NCBI GenBank assembly: GCA_963718745.1 | Contig: OY970370.1 | Coordinates: forward strand, 124,001-188,000 | Direction: 5' to 3' | DNA: 64,000 bases | Source of the DNA: Fermentibacter sp963718745 [NCBI: Candidatus Fermentibacterota bacterium] | Lineage (GTDB): Bacteria > Fermentibacterota > Fermentibacteria > Fermentibacterales | In this document: in pieces, positions 58,164 through 64,000 of the stretch | How the letters are laid out: each line of letters begins with the position of its first letter | Position numbering within the stretch: position 1 is the first letter of the stretch | Position numbers and translations under genes: made by a program | The notes under the pieces: model-generated | What the model was told of the DNA's origin: nothing | The model's database searches: none | What the model saw: only the letters and a program-made list of their open reading frames with translations

Positions 58164-59708
58164 ATGATTCCGATGAAGCGCATCTGCGGCACCTGCTGGA
58201 TCGGAACGGCCGCTTCGATCGTCTTCCTCTCCGGCTATCTGTCTATATGGCTCCTTCTCGCCGGCTCCAGGAGCACCGATCCCGCGGTGCTCGGAAGGTA
58301 CTCGCCCGGGCTGGCTGCATTTCTTGCGATCTCCGCACTGCCTCTTGCGGCCCTTGCTGCGGGTCTGCTCCTGGCACGGAGCAGAACGGCCGGAAGGATG
58401 CATGGAGCGCTGGAAACGCTTGGAAAGAGCATCCTGCCGGAGATCCTGCTCTTTGCGGGACTGCCCCTGCTCCAGATCTTCCGATGGCTCGGCCCGCAAT
58501 ACACACCGCTGGCTCAGGAAGGACAGATCATCCTCGGGGCGGCGGCCATGCTCGCAGGAGGAGCCGCTGCAATGCTTGCGGCCGGGTCGTCCGGAAGAAT
58601 GATGCTGTTCCTGAAGCGCTCCTTCCTTGCTGCTTTCACGGTGATCCTGCTGGCTGTCGCGCTCGAGGCAGGCTTGCGCATCGTCTCCCCGGGAAGCGTG
58701 TTTCATGCTTCCCTCGACATGAGACCGAATGTAAGGGTCCGCCTCGAGTCGGATCTGCCGGGAGTCCAGTCGGGAGGTACGTACTCGACGAACAGCTGGG
58801 GGATGAGGGGGGAGGAGCCTCCGGACGACTGGGACGCATGGACTACCATAGTGTGCGTAGGTGGCAGCACCACCCAGTGTTTCGAACTGGACGACACACG
58901 CACCTGGCCGTGGCTCCTGCAGCAGCACCTCCGGTCGATCCGGCCGGAGACATGGGTGGGCAACGGTGGTCTGGCTGGCCACGGGACCAGGATGCACATC
59001 CTGTTCGTGCGCGAGGTGGTAGATGAAGTCCGTCCGGACGTCGCGCTTTTCCTCGTCGGAGTCAACGACATGGTCAACTACCTTGGGATGGAGCCCGGCC
59101 GCCAGGCCGCACTCGTTTCATCCGAGCCGGACTTCGAGTGGTGGCTCTTCTGCAACAGCCGCCTGGCGCAGGTCGCATACTTCCTGAAGAAGGCCTGGAT
59201 AGACGAAGTCCCCGTCCAGGGGACCCCGTGGGCCCGGGCATACGAACCGGAGCCTCTGCCCGGGCTGGAGATGGATCTGCCCGATGACCTGCACGATCTG
59301 ATGCACGACAGGGATTTCACCCTGGACAAAGTCCGGACCCTCATCCGGATGTCGCGGGAAATCGGGGTCGAGCCTGTCTTCCTGACGCATCCGCTGCTCT
59401 TCGATGACACGGATTACTGGAGAGGGATATTCGGCACCTACTGCTGGAAGACGGAATCCCCGGACAGCATCCTTTCGGCGGCCACCTACTGGAGGATGCT
59501 GGATACGATAAATGATGACGTAATCAGGGCATGCCGCGAAGAAGGAGCGTCGTGCTACGATCTGGCTTCCGCGGTACCGCATTCGCCTGAGTATTTCTAC
59601 GACGGGGTACACTTCAGCGAGGCGGGCGCCTCCCTGGTCGCTGACAGCGTTGCCGCCTTCATGGTGAGGGAAGGCATCCTCGACCGGCTGCCGGGTAACG
59701 ACCCATGA
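58164..59708 (+). CDS. Membrane-anchored SGNH/GDSL-like hydrolase
   Basis: A 514-residue protein. Four N-terminal hydrophobic helices (about 10-170, including ASIVFLSGYLSIWLLLAGS and LAAFLAISALPLAALAAGLLLA) anchor a C-terminal SGNH domain. Blocks are intact: VCVGGSTTQCFELDD (nucleophile Ser), NGGLAGHGT, FLVGVNDMVNYLG (block III Asn) and YDGVHFSEAGASLVAD (Asp-x-x-His). It probably acts as an esterase or acyltransferase on surface glycans or lipids. The ATG 58164 was chosen from GAGAGAGGG upstream. The stop overlaps the next start (ATGA). Confidence 0.8.
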   Translation: MIPMKRICGTCWIGTAASIVFLSGYLSIWLLLAGSRSTDPAVLGRYSPGLAAFLAISALPLAALAAGLLLARSRTAGRMHGALETLGKSILPEILLFAGLPLLQIFRWLGPQYTPLAQEGQIILGAAAMLAGGAAAMLAAGSSGRMMLFLKRSFLAAFTVILLAVALEAGLRIVSPGSVFHASLDMRPNVRVRLESDLPGVQSGGTYSTNSWGMRGEEPPDDWDAWTTIVCVGGSTTQCFELDDTRTWPWLLQQHLRSIRPETWVGNGGLAGHGTRMHILFVREVVDEVRPDVALFLVGVNDMVNYLGMEPGRQAALVSSEPDFEWWLFCNSRLAQVAYFLKKAWIDEVPVQGTPWARAYEPEPLPGLEMDLPDDLHDLMHDRDFTLDKVRTLIRMSREIGVEPVFLTHPLLFDDTDYWRGIFGTYCWKTESPDSILSAATYWRMLDTINDDVIRACREEGASCYDLASAVPHSPEYFYDGVHFSEAGASLVADSVAAFMVREGILDRLPGNDP

Positions 59709-60760
59709 TGCCTTTCTCCGATGGCCTCGAGCGTTCCTGGAACACCCCGGCAGGCCTGTTCCAGTCCTTCCCGGGGAGGGTGCAGGCTGGAAGGACGCTC
59801 TCGCTTGTCACAGCCGCATCGGCTCTCATGCTGTGCTCCTGCGGAGAGGATCCGGGCGGGCCTTCGGACGGAGTGGACGCTCCTCAGGAGATGCGGGACT
59901 TCGTCGTGGAACTGGCCTGGTACGCCAGGCAGACCGATCCGGGGTTCATCGTGATTCCGCAGAACGGCCAGGAGCTTGTCACGGAGAACCTCGAGCCGGA
60001 CGGGAGCCTGGTCCCGGAGTACCTGGGAGCCATAGACGGGCAGGGCAGGGAGGACCTCTACTTCGGCTACGACGGAGACGACCTGGAGACGCCCGGGGCG
60101 GAGACAGGCTGGATGCTGCAGTTCCTTCTCCTCGAGGAGCAGAGCGGGGTCGAGGTCATGGTGACCGACTACTGCTGGACGACATGGAAGGTCGACAGCT
60201 CGTACGCCCGGAACGAGAGCCGCGGGTTCGTGTCTTTCGCCGCGGATCACAGGGATCTGGACGACATACCGTCATATCCGGCCGAACCGTGGGGACTGAA
60301 CGGCGACCCTGTCGAGAAGCTCTCCGACGCACACAACTTCCTGTACCTGATCAACGATCAGGCCTATCCATCCATCGGATGGCTTGTTGCCGACCTGGAC
60401 TCGACCGGGTACGACATGCTGGTCATGGACCTTTTCTGCGCGGGCGGCATGCTCGGACCGGGGGAGGTCGCGGAGCTCCAGTCGAAGCCCGGCGGAGGCA
60501 GGAGACTCGTTCTGTGCTACATGAGCATCGGGGAGGCGGAGGACTACAGGTGGTACTGGCAGCCGGGATGGACCACGGATCCACCCTCCTGGCTGGGTTC
60601 AGAAAATCCGTCCTGGCCCGGCAACTACAGCGTCGAGTACTGGGATCCCGTATGGCAGGCGATCATCTTCGGCAGTCCGGACTCCTACCTCGACAGGATC
60701 CTGGCGGCAGGCTTCGACGGCGTCTACCTCGATAAGGTGGATGCGTTCGAAGCATTCTGA
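59705..60760 (+). CDS. GH114/TM1410-like glycoside hydrolase lipoprotein
   Basis: A 351-residue protein. The N-terminal region ends in a lipobox-like LCSC near residue 46. The C-terminal half matches the GH114/TM1410 (endo-alpha-1,4-polygalactosaminidase-like) barrel: MLVMDLFCAGGMLGPGEVAELQSKPGGGRRLVLCYMSIGEAEDYRWYWQPGW, WLGSENPSWPGNYSVEYWDPVWQAIIFG and FDGVYLDKVDAFEAF. It stops right after the YLD-x-VDAFE motif, so the last barrel strand may be missing or short. It could trim galactosaminogalactan-type polymers at the surface. The start overlaps the SGNH stop; the 134-bp gap after it holds a 32-codon frame ending on the next GTG. Confidence 0.75.
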   Translation: MMPFSDGLERSWNTPAGLFQSFPGRVQAGRTLSLVTAASALMLCSCGEDPGGPSDGVDAPQEMRDFVVELAWYARQTDPGFIVIPQNGQELVTENLEPDGSLVPEYLGAIDGQGREDLYFGYDGDDLETPGAETGWMLQFLLLEEQSGVEVMVTDYCWTTWKVDSSYARNESRGFVSFAADHRDLDDIPSYPAEPWGLNGDPVEKLSDAHNFLYLINDQAYPSIGWLVADLDSTGYDMLVMDLFCAGGMLGPGEVAELQSKPGGGRRLVLCYMSIGEAEDYRWYWQPGWTTDPPSWLGSENPSWPGNYSVEYWDPVWQAIIFGSPDSYLDRILAAGFDGVYLDKVDAFEAF

Positions 60761-60894
60761 TCCGGCGTCCGGAACCGACAGCGATCCGCGACCAGTCATA
60801 TGGAGAAAGGTCAGCTGCTGAACGTCGAAGGATTCCAGGAAGAGGCCATGAACGGTTTTCCTCCGGCTGGCAGACGAGCAGGTGGGGGGTACCA

Positions 60895-62250
60895 GTGAAC
60901 GAGAGAACCGAAAAATTGCTTCGCACCGGTCTGGTTGCAGCTGGGGCCGTCCTGATCGCACTGGCACTCGTTTCTGACATCATCGGGCTCAGTGCGGGAG
61001 ATGGCTTCAGCCGGAACCAATGCATCATCACAGCCCTGGGAGTTGTCTCGATCGTGGCTGGATTGCTTGGCCGCAGGCTCCCCGGCGTCTATCGGGGTGC
61101 GGGACTGATACTGCTCAATTCCATCCTGGTTTTCCTGGTCTTCGAGCTCCTCTCTCTGGTAGCGATCAAGATCTGGAATCCATACAGCATTTCCATCAGG
61201 CGCCTCAAGGAAGAGGTTGCCGGTGATCTGACGGCCAGAGAAGTCACCATTGTCTCCGGTCATTACGTCTCCTATCTGGTTTGGTGTGCCGATTCTCTCA
61301 TGCAGGGGGTTCAATCGACGGACGAGAGAGGCTTCAGGATAACTCCCGGGGCAGTCGACGGAGCGGATTCATACGACATCTACATGTTCGGGGGGTCCGC
61401 GATGTGGGGAGAGCGCGTGCCTGACTCATGCACGATTGCATGCTACCTGCAGACCTGTCTCCAGGAATCGATGAACTGCCCGGTATGCGTGCACAACTAT
61501 GGGCAGGAATCCTGGGTGTCCAGCCAGGAATTGCTTTGTCTCTTCATGGAGCTGAGGGAGGGTAGGTCCCCTGATCTCGTAGTTTTTTTCGACGGATTCA
61601 ACGATGTGTGGAGTTCCTTCCAGATCGGGCGGGCGGGTGAACACCAGAATTTCCCTCAGATAAGAGACAGAGTCGAAGGTCGCGATATCCGGAGAGTCCA
61701 GGAGAGCCTCCTGCCCCAGCTCCTGAGTCGGACCAACATCGCGCAGCTGCTGCAGCTTGTCAGGACGGGGGGGACTCTGCGTCCCGAGCCGGAAGAACTC
61801 GTCACCTACAATACAATGGGTGTCGATGCACAAATCCTTGCCGAAAGCACTTTTGCCGTGTACCGGCGAAACATGCGCATGGCCTCGTCCCTGGGAGACG
61901 AATTCGGCTTCGACTGCCTGTTTTTCTGGCAACCCTGCATCTGGTGCGGGAACAAGCCCAGGTCATCATACGAAGATCTCGTCTGGCAGAGTGGAACAGA
62001 AGCTTTTGTCGCAGGCGGCGACCCCGCATGGAAGGATCTCATCCGCAGGACGCAGAACACTGCTTCGCTCTACTCGAGCAGCCTGGAACACTTCGTAGAC
62101 CTGTCGACAGCTTTCGATTCCTCGACTGCCGAGTATTACAGCGACTACTCAGGCTGCCATCTGAACCCGGACGGCAATGCCTTCATCGCTTCACGGATCG
62201 CTGATGTGATAGTTGATACCATTGATCCCGCGCTGTTGAACTCGAGATAG
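60895..62250 (+). CDS. Membrane-anchored SGNH-like hydrolase (paralogue of 54806)
   Basis: A 451-residue protein with hydrophobic helices at about 8-30, 42-58 and 66-95. The SGNH domain has MFGGSAMWGERVPDS (block I), HNYGQESWVSSQELLCLFMELREGRSPDLVVFFDGFNDVW (block III Asn) and DYSGCHLNPDGNAFIA (catalytic His), so unlike the paralogue at 54806 it appears catalytically competent. GTG 60895 is preceded by GGTGGGGGGT. Local GC is lower than in the neighbours, which may point to later acquisition. Predicted to deacylate or acylate a surface glycan. Confidence 0.72.
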   Translation: MNERTEKLLRTGLVAAGAVLIALALVSDIIGLSAGDGFSRNQCIITALGVVSIVAGLLGRRLPGVYRGAGLILLNSILVFLVFELLSLVAIKIWNPYSISIRRLKEEVAGDLTAREVTIVSGHYVSYLVWCADSLMQGVQSTDERGFRITPGAVDGADSYDIYMFGGSAMWGERVPDSCTIACYLQTCLQESMNCPVCVHNYGQESWVSSQELLCLFMELREGRSPDLVVFFDGFNDVWSSFQIGRAGEHQNFPQIRDRVEGRDIRRVQESLLPQLLSRTNIAQLLQLVRTGGTLRPEPEELVTYNTMGVDAQILAESTFAVYRRNMRMASSLGDEFGFDCLFFWQPCIWCGNKPRSSYEDLVWQSGTEAFVAGGDPAWKDLIRRTQNTASLYSSSLEHFVDLSTAFDSSTAEYYSDYSGCHLNPDGNAFIASRIADVIVDTIDPALLNSR

Positions 62251-62295
62251 GCCACATGGACGAGGGGCGATGTCCCATCCCGGCCCGCGACTGGT

Positions 62296-63597
62296 CTACC
62301 GGGGGCCGGGTTCCGGCTCCAGCGCCCTTTTACTGGTTTTGACGGCGCAGAGCCTCCCGCACATGGAGCAGACGTCCGTGTCCGAGGGCATTGCCTTCCT
62401 CCGCTCCGCGCACGCCTTCTCCGGATCGAGGGCCAGGGCGAACTGGGCATCCCAGTCGAAGTTGGAGCGCGCCTCCGCCATTGCGTCGTCCCTGTCCCTG
62501 GCGCCGGGCAGGCCTCTCGCCACGTCGGCAGCGTGCGCGGCTATCCGGGCCGTGACGGTTCCGACCCTTACGTCCTCCACGTCCGGCAGCCTGAGGTGTT
62601 CGGCAGGCGTCACGTAGCAGAGGAAGTCCGCGCCGAACCACGCCGCCATGGCCCCGCCGATGGCCGAGGTTATGTGGTCGTAGCCGGGAGCGAGGTCGGT
62701 GACTATCGGCCCGAGGACATAGAAGGGAGCTCCATTGCAGAGGGTTTTCTGAAGGCGGATGTTGTGCTCGATCTGATCCATGGGGACGTGCCCCGGACCT
62801 TCGACCATGACCTGGACGCCCGCAGAAAAGGCTCTCTTCTGGAGTTCGCCGAGAGTTATCAGCTCCTCGATCTGGGCACGGTCGGACGCGTCGGCCAGGC
62901 ATCCCGGCCGGAGGCCGTCGCCAAGGGAGAAGGTCGCGTCGTATCTCCCCAGTATGTCGATCAGGTCGTCGAAACGCGCATAGAAGGGATTCTCCGCCCT
63001 GCGGACGGACATCCACTCCGCCATCAGCGCCCCCCCGCGGGAGACTATCCCGAGCTTCCTGCCCTGCTGGCGCAGCAGCTCCACCGCCCGCCGGGTGACT
63101 CCGCAGTGGAGGGTCAGGAAGTCGACTCCAAGCCTGCAGTGGTCCTCCACGGCCGAGAGCATGGCCTCCGGATCGACATCCCCGACTGAGCCACCGCCCT
63201 CGAGGACCTCCCCGAACACCTGGTACAGCGGGACCGTCCCCAGCGGCACGGGACTGGCCCCCGAGATGCCCTCGAGGATCTCCCTCCAGAGGGGGCCGGT
63301 CGAGAGGTCCATGACCGTGTCGGCTCCGTGGTGGACTGCCGTATGGAGCTTCTCCATCTCGACTTCGATCGATTCGAGGTCGGCCGAGCTGCCTATGTTG
63401 GCGTTGACCTTCACGGTGAGCCCCCTGCCGACTCCGCAGGGCTTCGGGCGGGCTACGGTGTTCGAACAGGGGATCACTACGGTTCCATCGCAAATCCCGC
63501 GCAGGAGGCGGGAGGTCTCGACACCCTCGATCCGGGCCACGGCAGCCGCGGTCGGATGGACCTCGCCCCTGCGGGCGGCCTCGATGATTCTCTCCAT
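62296..63597 (-). CDS. thiC: Phosphomethylpyrimidine synthase ThiC
   Basis: A 433-residue non-canonical radical SAM enzyme that rearranges aminoimidazole ribotide into HMP phosphate, the pyrimidine half of thiamine. Family blocks: VKVNANIGSS, ADTVMDLSTGPLWREI, DFLTLHCGVTRRAVELL, SRGGALMAEWM, FSLGDGLRPGCLADASDRAQI, QVMVEGPGHVPMDQIEHN, FYVLGPIVTDLAPGYDHITSAIGGAMAAWFGADFLCYVTPAEHL, and the C-terminal [4Fe-4S] motif C-S-M-C-G-x4-C. ATG 63597 has AAGGGAAG 6 nt upstream. It is controlled by the TPP riboswitch before it. Confidence 0.97.
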   Translation of the reverse strand: MERIIEAARRGEVHPTAAAVARIEGVETSRLLRGICDGTVVIPCSNTVARPKPCGVGRGLTVKVNANIGSSADLESIEVEMEKLHTAVHHGADTVMDLSTGPLWREILEGISGASPVPLGTVPLYQVFGEVLEGGGSVGDVDPEAMLSAVEDHCRLGVDFLTLHCGVTRRAVELLRQQGRKLGIVSRGGALMAEWMSVRRAENPFYARFDDLIDILGRYDATFSLGDGLRPGCLADASDRAQIEELITLGELQKRAFSAGVQVMVEGPGHVPMDQIEHNIRLQKTLCNGAPFYVLGPIVTDLAPGYDHITSAIGGAMAAWFGADFLCYVTPAEHLRLPDVEDVRVGTVTARIAAHAADVARGLPGARDRDDAMAEARSNFDWDAQFALALDPEKACAERRKAMPSDTDVCSMCGRLCAVKTSKRALEPEPGPR

Positions 63598-63610
63598 TGC
63601 GACTTCCCTT

Positions 63611-63641
63611 CTCCGGGAGGGACGGAACGAGGCTCCCGGAG
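63611..63641 (-). promoter_or_regulatory. Expression-platform hairpin upstream of thiC
   Basis: CTCCGGGAG and CTCCCGGAG form a perfect 9-bp stem directly between the riboswitch and the ribosome-binding site of thiC. It has no T-tract, so control is more likely at translation than by termination. Confidence 0.55.
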
Positions 63642-63644
63642 TCC

Positions 63645-63724
63645 AGCACTTCCCTTCGCCGGCATTACCCGGATCAGGTTCCTCGGGGTATGATCTCAGC
63701 CCGACGGGCACCCCCTTCTGTGCT
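63645..63724 (-). promoter_or_regulatory. TPP riboswitch (THI element)
   Basis: On the minus strand the aptamer shows P1 arms AGCAC/GTGCT, GGGGGTGCCC, the conserved GGGCTGAGATCATACCC and GAACCTGATCCGGGTAATGCC cores, and GCGAAGGGAA. These are the hallmark THI-box segments. It precedes thiC by about 50 nt and should repress it when TPP is abundant. Confidence 0.95.
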
Positions 63725-63785
63725 ATGATACAACCTTCCAAGTCCATTTGACACCGGAGAACCGGAAAAGCAGCGGAGGTCGGCA

Positions 63786-64000
63786 GATGAGCCAGGAAGA
63801 CGGGCGCGACCTTTCCGAGGAGAACCTGGTCAGGGTGCATACCGCCTCCTGCGAGATCGAGGCGCTCTCGATCGTGGCGATGCTCGAGGCGGAGGGTGTG
63901 GACTGCGCCTCCCAGAGCAGGCAGATGCCCATGTACGACGGGATCGCGCAGGTCTTCAACCCGGACTGGGGATACATCCTGGTCAGGGAGGGTGATCTGG
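63786..64000 (+). CDS. DUF2007-like signal-transducing protein (3' end outside window)
   Basis: The first 71 residues of a protein beginning MSQEDGRDLSEENLVRVHTASC. The pattern LVRVHTASCEIEALSIVAMLEAEGVDCASQS ... WGYILVREGDL matches the DUF2007 domain (ACT/ferredoxin-like fold, 'putative signal transducing protein'). A GGAGGT lies 8 nt before the ATG. It is divergent from thiC and is cut by the window edge. The function is unknown. Confidence 0.7.

Overview
The window is about 64 kb of GC-rich bacterial chromosome with densely packed operons, frequent 1-14 bp stop/start overlaps and many GTG starts. The lineage is probably an uncultured FCB-superphylum member (Fermentibacteria- or Eisenbacteria-like). 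This is inferred from several secreted proteins that end in the FlgD/T9SS-like C-terminal Ig domain (N-P-x-x-G ... YD-x-x-GR ... P-S-G-x-Y-F/V-I/V-R), a PorV/FadL-like barrel, Mgl/roadblock proteins and the [NiFe]-hydrogenase. No 16S rRNA or universal marker set is present, so the assignment is tentative.

Layout. 1-2.9 kb: a response regulator, a hybrid REC-histidine kinase, a DUF4097-like protein and a PGRP-type amidase. 2.9-10.5 kb: secreted surface proteins, secG, and a tRNA-Leu whose 3' tip looks like the attachment site of a decayed serine-recombinase element (about 6.1-7.65 kb). 10.7-17.6 kb: a sulfatase-fold lipoprotein, a B12-type radical SAM enzyme, a propeller-SPOR protein, and two disrupted genes (a surface protein and a GT4 glycosyltransferase). 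17.6-23.3 kb: a TetR-controlled RND efflux operon with a clear operator and two adaptors. 23.4-25.7 kb: a C10 protease and tag.

25.7-39.6 kb is the centrepiece. hypA is divergent from hypCDE. A new promoter then drives roadblock - roadblock - MglA-like GTPase - DUF4388/roadblock - DnaA-like AAA+ ATPase, and this runs straight into a V4R-like protein, the [NiFe]-hydrogenase small and large subunits, a ferredoxin fused to a second V4R-like domain, a maturation protease, hypF and hypB. Regulatory GTPase, AAA+ ATPase, hydrogenase and maturation genes thus form one co-directional array. This is the best candidate for an undescribed system: a Ras-like GTPase/AAA+ module linked to hydrogenase control, assembly or positioning.

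39.6-54.5 kb: cutC, an SPFH protein, an outer-membrane barrel, an SPASM radical SAM enzyme, a NUDIX hydrolase, an alpha/beta hydrolase lipoprotein, a glutaminyl cyclase, an M48 protease/SH3/CHASE2-cyclase operon facing a GAF-HD-GYP protein, and two transporters. 54.8-62.3 kb: a surface-glycan-like cluster with three membrane-anchored SGNH-hydrolase paralogues, a GT-C-like membrane protein and a GH114-like lipoprotein. 62.3-64 kb: thiC under a TPP riboswitch and the start of a DUF2007 gene. A short dispersed intergenic repeat (core ACCTGGAACTG) occurs three times.
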